Assembly (NCBI GenBank): GCA_021234155.1
Contig: JAJEKV010000028.1
Span: forward strand, 13,220,134 to 13,284,133
Length of the DNA: 64,000 nucleotides
Source: Isoetes taiwanensis
Taxonomy: Eukaryota; Streptophyta; Lycopodiopsida; Isoetales; Isoetaceae
Reading direction: 5' to 3'
Every line of letters starts with the position of its first letter. Position 1 is the stretch's first letter. Of the stretch, positions 32,451 through 44,284 are shown piece by piece. The position numbers and the translations under genes are program-made. The notes under the pieces were generated by a model. That model ran no database searches, was not told the origin of the DNA, and was given only the letters and a program-made list of their open reading frames with translations.

Positions 32451-34559
32451 TATTATTTTTCAGTGGAAATAGATACTAAGTACTACACGTCTTGCTAAAT
32501 GGATTTCATTTTTTCAAAAAGTGGAGTAATACTATGAATTTTCAAATTTTTGACCCCTCGGGGACCTAAGCGGGTCTATAAAGAACTTACGAACTTCAAA
32601 CTTTAAGGAATTATTTCTCGAAAATTCTACCATAGATTTTTCTAATTCTTTTTGTGATAGATTTCTCATATCATGATTTACAAGATGGAAGAATTAGAAT
32701 TCCTAGGAAAAATCATTTTTGCAAAATAATGTGAGAAATGTTAAAGACTTTGAGAATAAACTTGACCCCTTTGCATTCGGCTCCACATTATATTTGGTAA
32801 TAGAAGCTTTCTATATTTTTCATAAATTTTTCCTTATATGTACACTCATGGAGGACAACATATTGTAAGTATGTAGACAAATTCTTTATCTCGGAGCTAT
32901 AATAGAATTTCAAAAAAAATGTATGAATAGAATAGAATAGAATAGTTTTTTATGAACCCATTTGGGTTCATCAAGGGACAACTCTAGTGTTAATCTGGTT
33001 ATTATTTATTTGATCTACATATTGATATGATCACAATATTTCTCCGAGTAGGATAAAAGAAAACAAAAGGATGAAATGACATGACCAGAAAGGTTTACAT
33101 ATCACTTACTTACAAATATATGCTTACAAGTTTGCATCAAAAGCTTACAAGTTTTATGCTCTCCTCTCAACGATTTCGATGGCACAGAGGGTAGGCTCCT
33201 CTCACACCGTTGACATTTAGAGAACCACATCCTTAATGTCTAGAGAACCATTTTTTGCAAACTCGCTGATCTGAATTACAAACAATCTCTTTAAAATGAT
33301 TGTATAATAGAAATTTTCAATAAAAATTGTATGAAATAAATAATAAATATTGCAAACATTAATAAATCGATCATATATAAGTAGATAAAAAGAAGCATCA
33401 TCTAATTTCAATACATAAGCTTGAGATTATGAAATATAAAGATGGTATCACAACCTGTTTCCTGTAGGTAAAGACCACAGTCATACATATGAGCATGTGC
33501 ATTATGAGGATATAATGAGCAAAGCAAATGTTCATGCTGTAGTAATATTTATTTCATTTTCATGTGTTCTCTTCATTAGTCTAATGGCACCCTCTATTGG
33601 GCTAAGAGAGCTTAGAGAATTGTAAAAAATAATATGAGATGTTGCAGTAATGGATCATTTGACATTCCAAATCTAGCCTTTTAAGATCTTCGGCAGCAAG
33701 GATGATGCGCATATTTATTTTGTTGGATACAAGATAATAAATTGTACCTTATAAATATAGCGGATTTAAAGCGGATTTTGTTAGCAGATATTGATACATA
33801 GTTAGTAAACAAAATTCATTATAGATAACTCAAACCCCAAGAAAGAAATGCAAGTATGTAATCTAAGCATAGGTATGTCAAATCTCAAAATGCACAAGTA
33901 GAAGTTCTAATTTAGATGATTAACTATAATGAACAGATATTCCAAAGCAATAGCTAGGAAGACAAATTGAAAATGCTTTGAATTTGCTAGTGCAAATAAT
34001 TGCTTAGTTCAGAATGTAGAGGATTGAATGAAGGGATTTATACTCTAGACTACCACAGTCGTCGGATTTGTCGATCCTACGGCCTGGACTGTATGTGGGA
34101 GCCTCTGGGCACCTCTCGTTTCGCTTATGGGGGCATCTATGATTTGAAATATGAAATACACATTCGCCTATGGTTTTGATGGAATATTGAGCCTAATATG
34201 AAATACAAGGGGTCGAACCTCTACCAAAAATAACTGAAAGTCCTAATAAAACTACTTTGACCAACATAACCAGTGAGCTAACATGATTGTTTTCCATTTC
34301 AATTGTTTTAAGATATGGTCTATGGTTTCAGAAATTGTCATTTTTACATCCATATCAAAACCCCCTGAAACCCCATGTTATTGTGCCACATATTATAGCG
34401 AAATTTTTTGTCCAACCAATTGCTATATATGGTGTAGAACACGACTTCCTTAGGGACACTGACATCTTATATTCAGGAGAAATTGGATATGCGGGCTCAG
34501 TTGTGTCCCCGATCATTTCATGTCATGTACAAATATAAGATTTATCGGCAAGCTTATTA
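32451..34559. other. Mostly featureless AT-rich sequence
   Basis: Apart from the microsatellite tail at 32926-32975, no gene or element is recognised. An 83-codon ORF at 34287-34538 ends just before a LINE-type tail and could be the last coding remnant of that LINE, but it carries no identifiable motif. Confidence 0.35.
32926..32975 (-). repeat. LINE-type 3' tail with (TATTC)n, minus strand
   Basis: On the minus strand CCCTTGATGAACCCAAATGG is followed by a few A residues and then TATTC repeats. The arrangement (conserved end, A-stretch, pentanucleotide repeats) matches the tails at 34560, 35455, 52740 and 57383, although the conserved end differs here. Confidence 0.5.
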
Positions 34560-34640
34560 TTGCTAAAGTTTGGTTTTTTGGGTTCCATAGGCATTTGGTC
34601 TTCGTCGACAATAAAAACGAATTGAATTGAATTCAATTCT
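34560..34640 (+). repeat. LINE 3' tail
   Basis: GGGTTCCATAGGCATTTGGT followed by CTTCGTCGACAATAAAAAC and GAATT repeats. It is a diverged version of the tail at 52740-52814. It is followed directly by the RT-coding remnant of another LINE, so two elements sit head to tail. Confidence 0.65.
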
Positions 34641-35640
34641 CATACCTAAAGTCAATCAACAAAAGAAATTATCAATTGCAGACCTATCTTCCTCGTCAAC
34701 ACTACTTATAAGATTTTGGCCAAAATTCTAGCTCTTAGAATCATGATGCATTTATAGGAGAATATCAGCTACTATCAATCAGATTTCTTATCTGGTAGAC
34801 ACATTTTGGACAATTACATTGCAACTAATGAAGCAATTCACTGGAATAGACTTTTCAGACAGGGTTGTATGCTTTTAAGAATTGATTTTAGAAGAGTCTA
34901 TGATACACATTGGTTGGGATTTCCTAAAGAAGGCTTTTCAGCATATAGATATTCATCCGACTCTTGTAGATAAAATTTTGGCCTTAATGAATTTAGCCTC
35001 CTCGAGTGTTTTAGTCGCCTCTATTGCTTTTCGCTTCCAATAAAAAAATGGTGTTATATATAGATGTTCGTTGACTCTCTATCTATTTCTCTGTGTAGCT
35101 GAACTGTTTCGAAAGATAGTTCTTCTGCGCCAAAATTAAAATACGATCCAAGGGCTAGCTATGTCTGGGTTTGATCAACAATTAATCAATTTACAATATG
35201 CAGATGATGGTTTTGTTCTTCTCAAAGCTCAGCAAAATTGTCTACACTGTTTTTTGGACTGTATTGGCCATTTTGGGGCCATCTCGGAGTATAATTTAAT
35301 TTGGCTAAATACAATATTTTTAAGACCCAAAAAAAAAAAAAAAACTACTTAGACACCATCATGCATCTCAATCAATCCTCCTCATCTTGCTATGACTTTA
35401 TTGGATCTTCCCTTGGCAATCAATCTGGCACCAAAAAAAAAAAAAAAAAAGGTTTAGAATAGAATAGAATAGAATCGAATAGAATATGATTTTATTGTCC
35501 ACGGAGACCAACTGGCCTATGGGACCCAAATTGTAAGTAGAATAAAAAATAAGCTTAATACTATATCAGCAAATCTCTCATTTGGAGGAAGAGCTATTAT
35601 GGCCAACATCCTTGCCGGTGCCCATACCTATTTCTCGCCA
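34641..35640 (+). pseudogene. LINE reverse transcriptase remnant
   Basis: Broken plus-strand RT of a non-LTR retrotransposon. LIPKVNQQKKLSNCRPISLV begins RT. YYQSDFLSGRHILDNYI follows, then a damaged motif A (LLRIDFRRVYDTHW). LQYADDGFVLLKAQ at about 35193-35235 is an intact catalytic motif C. FGGRAIMANILAGAHTYFSP (35585-35640) is the thumb-side LAGR-type region. There are at least six stops or frameshifts and no endonuclease part, so it is 5' truncated. A second tail in the opposite orientation interrupts it between 35432 and 35545. Confidence 0.7.
35432..35545 (-). mobile_element. LINE 3'-end fragment nested in a LINE remnant
   Basis: Minus strand: GGGTCCCATAGGCCAGTTGG, then the GGTCTCCGTGGACAATAAA motif and TATTC-type repeats, i.e. 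the same end as the LINE at 50935-52814. It sits inside the plus-strand RT remnant, whose thumb region resumes at about 35545. An 18-A run (35433-35450) borders it on the plus strand. It is probably a severely 5'-truncated insertion of about 100 bp. Confidence 0.65.
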
Positions 35641-35873
35641 GTCCTTATAGCTAAATACATATAGAAAGCAAGGGTTGGGAGCCAAATACATATAGAAAGC
35701 AATGAATAGCTGGAACTTACCAACGATGCATTTCAATATGTAGTGGTGAAATAATAGTAAACCTTTGGATATAAACAAATACACTCACCAACTTCTTGAC
35801 TCAACCTACTATCCATTTAAAGTGTACCTTTAGTAAAAAGAATTTTTACTGCTTGAAATGCAGTAGCTAAAGG

Positions 35874-36050
35874 ATCCTATATTATAAAATCGTGGCGTCT
35901 GTCTGTCCGCCCGATCGATGGCCGAGATCGTCTCAATGTCCCTCTACCCTGATCAATGACCCAGATTTGTCTATTTATGCTTCTGCCCCTATCAAACGGC
36001 CTAAATTGTGCCATATAGCATAATTTGAATCATTTTTTATAATATAGGAT
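35874..36050. mobile_element. MITE candidate, 177 bp
   Basis: Ends are inverted: ATCCTATATTATAAAA on the left, TTTTATAATATAGGAT on the right. The interior is moderately GC-rich with GTCTGTCTGTCCGCCC near the left end. No clear target duplication is seen. A TCCTATA..TATAAA start followed by GTCTGTCTGTCC also recalls non-autonomous Helitron-like ends, so the class is open. Confidence 0.5.
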
Positions 36051-36334
36051 ATAGGATAAAAATGAAAGGACGCGAAATTATTTTTGTTGTGGCTTTCCGG
36101 TTCCAGCTCTCCCCGTCACTACTAGCGGAAAGCTTGGAAAGGAAGCTAGCGACCCCAATATTTCATCTCAATAGAAGAGTTCGTCCCTTCGACTCAAATA
36201 AAATGGACCTGATCTGCAATGACGAAGGAGTTTTTTATTTTGAAGCTACCACAGATGCAGTTGTTGACGATTTGGGAGATTTTTGTCCCTTTTCTTTACT
36301 GCTTAGCTCATCCAAACAGGGGAATATAGTGCTG

Positions 36335-36718
36335 CCCCTTATCAAGATACCATTTCATGGACTGCAATGATTTCTGCATGTGCCGAGTACGGCAATGGAA
36401 AGCGAACTCTTATGTGATTTTGGCAAATGGAAAGCCATGGCTTCAAACCGAATAAGGTTACATGCATATGTCTCTTAAATTCATGTAGATTAAAATGGCA
36501 AGCTAGAGGCAGATACTTTGATTGGAATGTATATGAAGTGTGGTTACATTGAAGACGCTGCTTGAAATGCTTTTTACTGAGTAGGCTCCATGTTTCAGGG
36601 ACATCAGGGACAATAGTCGTTTCATGGACTGCAATGATTTCTGCATGTGCCAAGCATGGGGCTCTTATGTGATTTTGGCAAATGGAAAGCCATGGCTTCA
36701 AACCGAACAAGGCTTTTT
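36335..36718 (+). pseudogene. PPR protein pseudogene fragment
   Basis: Plus-strand frames give parts of PLS-type pentatricopeptide repeats in the right order: ISWTAMISACAEYGN, FWQMESHGFKPNKVT, CICLLNSCR, then LIGMYMKCGYIEDAA, then VVSWTAMISACAKHGA and again FWQMESHGFKPNK. Such proteins bind organellar RNA for editing or processing. Both copies of the LM-stop-FWQM segment share a TGA, so the stop predates the repeat or reflects the same consensus error. Frames change several times and the sequence ends abruptly at a T-run (about 36714). The ORF 36062-36370 upstream has no PPR motif. A 38-bp piece of the same sequence recurs near 56345. Confidence 0.75.
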
Positions 36719-36889
36719 TTTTTATTGAAGGCCGATGTGTATATTTATAAATAAATAAAGTTACAAAAGTTTACTTTCTACAGGGAAGTATAACCCATAT
36801 CACCCATATATAAAAAGAGTTTTAAAAAGATAAACAGTAAAGTCATGAAATAGGAGCTTCTTCTAAGATAGTCCAGTTCTGTTGTAAGA

Positions 36890-37197
36890 TGCAAGGATCA
36901 GCACACTAGAAGGGGGATCTGAGGTGGAAATTGGTAATTTTCTGCCCCCTTCCCCTGACCATGATTGTAAGAACACAAAATGCCACCAGGCATGATTCCG
37001 CTTTGGCCATGTTAAATTTTCCTCTGTTATCCTTGGCCTCGCATAGGAGAGCTCTTCTAACATCATAGTTTTGGTCACAGCAGCAGTTGCATAAACAGGG
37101 TTCTTCGTGGCCGCATGCAGGTTGAGGGGGACCAAAAACTTTGAGCCATTCCATGTTGGCATTGGGATCAATCTTCCTCCATTTGATCTTTCGCATT
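36890..37197 (-). pseudogene. Possible GRF zinc-finger remnant (APE2-like)
   Basis: Minus strand: NMEWLKVFGPPQPACGHEEPC, then in changing frames Cys-rich sequence, ALLCEAKDN and AESC. The pattern of C.GH.EPC followed by two more cysteines resembles the GRF zinc finger found at the C-terminus of the AP endonuclease APE2. The middle is frame-shifted and the GRxFYxC core is not intact. This is a weak, memory-based match. Confidence 0.25.
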
Positions 37198-37850
37198 CAC
37201 GAAATTGAAGAAAAAACCATAAGTATAGACTAAATGGCGGCGATTAATCAACCTTTTTAATTTGGGATTTTCGGTCTTCCCAAAAGTTTTTTGATTTTTG
37301 TTAACCGATTTCCTAAGATTATTGAGTAGTTTGGCTGCCTGAAATATTTCGGATGACCCAAAAATCAGAAATTTGGCTTTGCATGATTTGAAAGGGGATT
37401 TCTAGGTGATATTATTTTTTTTCCGGAAATTTACGTGAAGGGGCGGTTTTCAAGGCTGGCACAAGGCTTTCATAATCGATGCATTAAATTTGATTTCGAG
37501 AAAGGGTTTTGGGGTTTGGCATCTCCCTATCCGACCTGCTTGATGATTGCAGAATTTTGAGAAAGGTTCACCGGTGCGGATTTTAGCTACTCGATCTTTG
37601 GAAGTTCGATGCCCCATGTTACGTTATTCCGGTTATTCCATGACCACATGCAAATCCGAAACATCCTTTCATCTTGTGGAGTTGGAATACTTAGAGGTGC
37701 GGTTTGGAATAATCTCACGAGAATGAGAAACATGAAATTTATTTTTCTTTGCAAAGTGCTCAATGCGACTTTTACCTAGCGTTTGGCTAATAAGCATTTG
37801 AAGAAAGCCGATGGCTTCTATTGACGATTTAAAACTAGGCTTATTGGAAA
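37198..37850. other. No recognisable feature
   Basis: No coding or repeat signal that I can support. Confidence 0.35.
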
Positions 37851-38009
37851 GAAGCGGCACTATCTATTGTTGTTATGTTTCTTGCTTAGTGTTCTTTTTG
37901 TAAGAAGCGGCGGCAATTATTGTTGTATATTTCTTGCGATGTCTTCACTCTTTGTAGAAGCGGTAGTAGTGGTGTTGTTATGTTCCTTGCTTGATGTTCA
38001 CTCTTAAGT
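37851..38009 (+). repeat. 53-bp tandem repeat, three copies
   Basis: GAAGCGG recurs at 37851, 37904 and 37957, an exact 53-bp period. Each unit goes on with TTGTTGT(T)AT.TT.CTTGC and ends in a T-rich stretch. Copies are diverged by substitutions but almost free of indels. Confidence 0.8.
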
Positions 38010-40430
38010 GTACACGACATTGAATGTAATATGTGCCCAAAGGTAGAATAATTTGCTACTCCCACAGGTCTTGAAGATGATGAAGGTATAAGATTATTGT
38101 TGCCGGGACAAAAGATCTCGAGAGGTGCACCGGGCAAGACTCATGATTTAAAATATTGCAGTTTTTGGGATAAGCCGCTCCAAATTTGGGACTTAATAGT
38201 ATTTAATTTACCCTATTGTAAACGATATGATGACTCTTTATTCATGGCTGTTAGAGAGTTGGTTATATGTGGATATACTGCTGCTACTTGATGGCATTTC
38301 TAGAGGAAGTTAATGTGGTAAGTTAATTCTGCGACAAACATATCGGATGATTTAATTACATTTGTGTTTTCGAATCCTTTGTTTTATGCGAGATGGTTTT
38401 GGATAGTGCGACCACATGAACATCTATGTAAGTCATTTTCATTTTGTAAATCCTTTCTTTGTTCTAAGGTGTCTATCATCACCACATGTAATTCGCAATA
38501 GGGGTTTTGATTCTACCATTCGGCTGACTATATTCAAAGATCACCTTTATCGCCTCAGGCTCCATGGGTTCGATCTACAACACTGATGGAGCATTATGGC
38601 TTTTAAGTCTACTACTTTTTAATTATCGCATTGATGTTTGCATGGTGCGTTATATAAGTCCTAGATTCAGGTTCATGTTTTATTTTATGTGGATTTCTAT
38701 GTTTACACCAAACCTTCTACAAGCAACTGTCGGAAGGCAATTCTTGGTGTCAACCTACAAATAAAAAGAAGCTACGCATGCTTCCTATGGAACAGAGTAT
38801 AAAAACATGGATGTGCATAAATGTAATGCTTTGTAAGGCTTTAATATTGCTATTATACCTGGATGCATATGTGCGTATGATGCATTGCAAGGTTTTAATA
38901 CTGCCGGTATATCTAAGATGCACATATGAACTGTGTTTGCAGCTTTCTTACACATTTTAACATTGTGGAGCTATTTGTAGAGCTTTCAGATCATTCCATT
39001 AATAGGTAAGATACTTGCACTCTATAGTTTTAAGTGTTATGTTGTTTCTACACCACTCCTCACTTGGATTAAGGCACATTCAATTCTCCTAAACCATGTT
39101 GCAGTGTTGTCTATAGCATGCAATGCTTGCTATCAGATTTGACATTGCATAAACTGCTGGAACATCACTCCTTATCTGGATCAAAGCATATTCACATTCT
39201 CTTGAAGAATGTTGAAATGCCTATGGCTTCGAATGCTCACTATCAGATATAGATATTGATGTGTGCATAAACCGCTGAAATGACATCCACCAAAGAATTC
39301 TGCAACTGACAGAATTTGTATTCTCCATAGCATTTAGAACGATATCAAACATTAGGTCATTTCAGATTGCAAAGCAACATGTTCACGCGTCGATCTTGTT
39401 GATTTGGAGTTGCGTAAAAAGGGTATTGAATTACATTTGCTTCTAACTAGGCATGAGAGGGTTCTACAAGAAAAATTGAATCCCACAGAGTGATCAAAAT
39501 GGATTTGCTTGGAATCTTCAAATTGGAGATATATTAATTTAGGAGTTGGCCATGATTGAGCACAAATATTTTGTTTGGCTGTGGGTTTGTTCATTTATTC
39601 TGTGTTTCTTTCTGCCTAATATAGAGAGTCTAGAGATAACAAACCTTGGATTAATTCCTTCCTTGCTTTGATTTATATATAAATGGTCTTTGAGTTTGGT
39701 CGTTAGCATTTATCCTATATTTTACACATGTCATTTTAGCGGCTTCAAAATGCTTTATGTATCTTTGTCTTTACAGGTTGAGGAATTGAATCTTAAAATG
39801 GATGCATCTTAAACATGCAGCAAATGTATTTGTTGTATTATTCTATCAATATGTCTTTGCCATTGCAGCATGATTATAAATATGTCCTTAATAGTCAAAC
39901 AAAAAACAAGAGGTAAGAGGCTGGCAACACGACACATCTTTGATAAAGGTACTTTCTTCCCCATTTAGTCTTATTCACCGCATGCAATTCATTTATTTAG
40001 AATTATAGAATGTATGTTCTCGAGATGTTTAACCAATTATTGATACGAATGAAAATACGTAGCCAGTGTGGATCCAATTTTGCTTTGTGTTGATTGTTAC
40101 ATGCAAAGTCCAAAAGAAAGAAAAGTTAAATGTGGTATGTGCATCTGTACTTGCAGGTCTTACAACGACCCACTTCTACTGATCGTCTATCACTAATATA
40201 TGAGATACGTATGATCACATGGATGTGGCTTGATGCGACTTAAGGAATATGTGGTGTTGACTAAAAGATTTTCATTCTGATCTTTTCGAGAATGACGGTA
40301 AAGTTCTCCAATTTCAGAGATCAGTTTGCATATAGGTCTGACTCTGAACAATTTCATATGGTATTTTCTTTTCATATTTCAGCTTCAGAGATATCATTCT
40401 TATAGCTTAATGTCATTCCTCTTTAAAAGT
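38010..40430. other. Gene-free stretch with diverged short duplications
   Basis: No gene recognised. Two diverged tandem duplications are visible: about 59 bp twice at 38813-38930, and about 115 bp twice at 39053-39281. The rest is ordinary AT-rich intergenic sequence. Confidence 0.4.
39053..39281 (+). repeat. Diverged ~115-bp tandem duplication
   Basis: Both halves share CACTCCT, TGGAT.AA.GCA.ATTCA, GCTATCAGAT-type and GCATAAAC.GCTG segments in the same order. The divergence shows that the duplication is old. Confidence 0.6.
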
Positions 40431-40524
40431 CGCATTTAATTAAAGTGGGTCAAATCTCAAAATTTGGGACTCAGACTGAAAATGAGACTCACTCATTGAT
40501 AAAAAGAAGGGTGGGAGGAGAAAG

Positions 40525-40835
40525 AGGGAGGGGCCATAGGTTGAAGAGGGGAAGGGGATAATTTGGAAGAAGGGCGGCGGGGGGGGGAGAGGAGAGCAAA
40601 AGAGGATAAGTTGGAAGAAGGGGGAGGGAGGGGTTAACTTGGAAGAGGGGGAGGCAAAAAGAGGAGGGGGAGGGATAAGTTGGAAGATGGGATGGGGATA
40701 GGGGGGGGAGAGCAAAGAGGCAAAAGAGGAGGGGGATGGGATAAGTTGGAAGAAGGGATGGGGGAGGGAGGGCAAAAGGAGCAAAGGAGGAGCGGGAGGG
40801 GCAAAGGGGGCAAGGGTCTCTCCCCCCTCCCCAAA
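40525..40835 (+). repeat. Polypurine minisatellite (GGATAAGTTGGAAGA units)
   Basis: About 300 bp almost free of pyrimidines on the plus strand. GGATAAGTTGGAAGAAGGG or close variants occur at about 40555, 40603, 40632, 40674 and 40738, separated by G-rich fillers with runs of up to nine G. Proline-rich ORFs on the minus strand are composition artefacts. The tract could form triplex or G-quadruplex structures. Confidence 0.8.
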
Positions 40836-43040
40836 AAAGTATTAATTATTAATATATAATCAATAATCAATTAAACTAATTAGATAATTAACTAAATAAT
40901 AAATTAAATTAATGTAATGACTAAGTTAAATGACTAAATTAAATAAATGTAATGACTAATGACATTCTCGACCAATGTAATAAGCGCCTCCATTCTCTTC
41001 GGTGAGTCGAGAATAAGTGTCTGAGTTCGATGGCAAGAACATAGTTCGGCCATTATATTATCGGCAGGTATGAAAATAGGCGTTGGGATATGGGTCCCGG
41101 ATACCTAGAGTAGCTTATAGCTGTTGGATCCTACGGCCGGGACCACGGGATAGAATTAGGTGTGTAGGTAGAGATTGGAGCGGATACACACTACCCTTGA
41201 GACCATCGGACCCTTAGCCCATTTGTTTTTTTTTGCAACATATTTCATCGATTTTGTAGTCAAATCTCTCCATATTGACTTGGTTTAGAGTTAACTCTTC
41301 CCTGTCGCCTTGAAGTTTAAATCCGTCTTGGGACTGTTGGCGAGATTTTGCTCTCTGGGTTATGTCCGCAATGCGGTAAAATTCTTCCATTACAGGCGTT
41401 TGATTTAGAGCAACTTCTTTGATGATTTTTGAAGTTTAAGTAGCCGGATTGGTGCGTTTGAAGCGTAAAGATGCGAGAATCCGGTGAAAAAGCGGTGCTC
41501 CCGTGCTTAAGCATGCAAAGGGGGCGATTATTTACTGCGGGATGTTGGGAAGATGTTAGATGGAGTTCTAAATCCTCGAACTCCACCCACGATGCATTCC
41601 ACGGGGATCGGCAATGGCTTCTTGTCTTGCAAAAACAAGACCCGGACCATTTCGTTCTTCCGAGGTTCAAGAAAAGCTTTCCCGCATTGCCTTCTTGCCA
41701 AGAAAGATTTCTGCGGGAGTGGCGAAAAATGCATCGATTTGATCATAGTAGGTGCAGCGGTGGGATTTTTCTTTCAAGCAAGAAGATAGATTCGCATCAA
41801 GGATTCGTATGTAGGCTTGATTAGAAGAGAGCTTAGTCCTCCGCAGAACTGATTTTCGAATTTGGATCGGGGCGAAGAATGTGGGCTTTTAGATCTGCAA
41901 GGAAATGGCAATATTGCCATGGCGGGCTCTGCGACAAGCTCTAGATATGAAGCTTCCGTTTCATTTATCAAAAGTTTGAGATCTTTAGCTCAAGAAAGCG
42001 CAAGCGAAAAGCTGAGGATGGTTGAAGAAGGATTGCTTGTGTAAAGCTAGGCATAAAAGCTCTGTTAGGTTTGTGCCTTTCAAAAAAAAAACAGGCGATT
42101 TGTGAAGGCGGATTTGTGGAATTTTGTGGAAAACAGGAGGTGTATTTGTGAAGGCGGAGCTGTGGTAAGCATGATTTTAAGCATTTCGATCGCATAAAAG
42201 CAGTATCTTTGCCGAAAAAAAAGCTATGGCATACCTGTGCCTTTTTCGATCTAAGGAGAGATTAACAGAGCCGGAGAAAATCTCCCCCCCTTTTCAATTT
42301 CAAATTTCTAACTTAAGAGGTGGGAGAAAAAAAAAAGCTAAATATTAAGAGAAAAAAGCAGAATAATAATAGAGTGTACGTAAGAAAAAAAAATACGGAT
42401 ATAGTGTGGACAATGGGTTATTTTTCTAAGGTTAATGGGTTATTTTTCTAAGGTTAATGGAAAAAAAATTTGGTTACATTAATATATTATAAACATACCA
42501 TTAATTGGGCTATAATTTTATTAGTGTAAGCCCATGTAAATATTTGAATTTTTGTCATAAAATTGATAGCATGGTTGTGTTTATATGTGTGCTTGTATAA
42601 TCATATTTTACACCTTATGTTGACCTTAGGTAAAAATTTAACTTTGCGAAGATCATGATATAATTTACACCTTGTTTAACCCATTTTGAAGGTTCAAGAC
42701 ACAAAATGGGGACAAGTACATATTAATATATAGGTCTAATGCTTATTAATAGATTTAATGCATAGGTCTAATAGGCTCTCGTAGGTTATAATGTGCATTA
42801 TAGGTGCATATGTTGCTATTTACATGTGCATTAGGCATTACTCTTTACATAGCTAAATATGAGCCCAAATGGTCCCCTCTTCATATAGCTATATGGTATG
42901 GTCCATTAGAAAGGGGGAGGGTCCATTGGATATGTGTCCATTAGATAATACATGGGGAGGGTCTATTTTTTATGGAAAATCATTAGGAAATTTATGGGGA
43001 GGGTATTTTTTCATAGAAAATATATAGGATGTTTGAAGGT
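40836..43040. other. No confident gene; possible decayed exons at 41.5-42.1 kb
   Basis: After AT-rich sequence (40838-40980) there are short plus-strand ORFs. One from ATG 41609 (MASCLAKTRPGPFRSSE) looks superficially like a plastid transit peptide but stops after 42 codons. One from ATG 41919 (MAGSATSSRYEASVSF) stops after 41. No conserved domain. A 22-bp tandem repeat (GGTTAATGGGTTATTTTTCT) lies at 42413-42459. Confidence 0.3.
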
Positions 43041-43094
43041 TATTCATTTTCGACCTTCTCGGACTCTGAGCTTTGAAATTGCCCTTTTTTTACT

Positions 43095-43245
43095 CTGAGT
43101 TGCCTTTTTCGACTTGCGAGTCGAGAAAGGCCCTCAAACTTGCATTTTTCGCTTTGAGCTGCCTTTCTCGACTCGCTGACCCATAAAACCTGCGTTTCTC
43201 GCTTTGAGCTGCCTTTCTCGACTCGCGAGTCGAGAAAGGCCTTCT
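43095..43245 (+). repeat. Left palindrome cluster
   Basis: Three degenerate 50-60-bp units with TTTGAGCTGCCTTTCTCGAC in front. The last (about 43209-43240) holds the full 30-bp palindrome made of GCCTTTCTCGACTCG and its exact reverse complement. The first (43101-43131) is a variant, and the middle one has lost its right half. Units are joined by CTTGCATTTTTCG-type spacers. The same units recur at 50215-50440. Confidence 0.9.
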
Positions 43246-43834
43246 GACCCATAATTCTGGGAAGGGACTCGCGAGAGACACAAAACTGGCCGATATAGAT
43301 AGGCTTGTCATTCATCATAGCAGCAGTATACAATGTGTGGAAACTAGGGGGAGAGAGAGGGGATAGCCGACCATAGGAACAATATCGGACTACCCCCTAA
43401 AAAGAAATTTGCCAAGGCAAAATAAAAGGGTAATGGCGACAACTTCTCATCGGGATAAAAAACCCCGCCCTTTCGGGTTTTCGAGGAAAACCCTAATGAG
43501 AAATGGTCGCCAACAACCTTGAATGTGTTGCCTGGAGAACGGAGAGAAACGAGTTGATGGCGAACGCAAAATAGAGCACAACCCCAGCAAACGGCGAAAA
43601 CCTCCCCCGAATGTGTCCATGGAGAACCGAAGGAGAGGGGTGATGGTGAAGCGAAACGAAATAGAGCGTAACCCCGGCCAGGATGGCGGGAAAACGGCGG
43701 AATCCTGCAAGCAATACCAAAAAACTCCCAAAAAGAACACCCGTAAATGGTCAGAGAAAACAAACAGCACAAGCTGCACCAAGAAGGTCCGAAAATGAAA
43801 ACAGAGGAAAAAAGAACATAACAGAAAAAGATAG

Positions 43835-43995
43835 CATCACCCAGCAGGTGGAGAACCATTATGTAAAAACATGCATCACCCTCGAGGTGGAAGTAAAAAA
43901 ATTGAGAAAGCATCGGTGGTGGGTGGAGAACCATTATGTAAAAATATGCATCACCCTCGAGGTGGAAATAAATAGCATCACCTGCAGGTGGAGAA
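43835..43995 (+). repeat. Cluster of GCATCACC-x-GGTGGA hairpin repeats
   Basis: Imperfect hairpins of the form ATCACCC(N3-4)GGTGGAGAA occur at about 43838, 43874, 43950 and 43977, with a related GGTGGTGGGTGGAGAA at 43912. Two lie within ACCATTATGTAAAAA-TATGCATCACC repeats. More lie at 44073, 45612 and 45633. Loops differ (CAGC, TCGA, TGCA) while the stems are kept. Confidence 0.75.
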
Positions 43996-44158
43996 CAACA
44001 CAACAAGAGAGCAATGGAACAGAAACATAAGAATAGCAGGGCGATGGAGCGTAAAACATAAGAATAGCAACACTCACGGTGGAGAACAACAAAGAGGCAT
44101 GAACAACAAAAATACACATGAAAAAGACTCATGCGCCACCGCCGTCAGGCGGGAAGGG

Positions 44159-44284
44159 AGGGAAGCCAACGAGAGGAGGAGAAGAAGAGCTGCTATGAGA
44201 AGACGCCAGATAACCGAGCCAAAATAAAAATGGTCTAATATAAACAGTCTTCCTTCGAATGGCGATCCGAACCGGATCGATGGG
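44159..44284 (+). repeat. Direct repeat near left palindrome cluster
   Basis: About 126 bp (GGGAAGCCAACGAGAGG ... GGATCGATGGG), repeated at 50084-50210 with few differences, in the same orientation. Shared blocks include GCTGCTATGAGAAGACGCC and AAAATAAAAATGGTCTAATA. The downstream copy runs straight into the right palindrome cluster. Confidence 0.85.

Noticed and set aside
40440-40870. Proline-rich minus-strand ORFs
   Set aside because: They are translations of the polypurine minisatellite.
41609-41737. Plastid-targeted protein start
   Set aside because: A transit-peptide-like beginning stops after 42 codons and no downstream domain or convincing splice site was found.
43344-44132. 262-codon minus-strand ORF
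   Set aside because: It is open because the plus strand is T-poor. The peptide is low-complexity with translated hairpin repeats and no domain.
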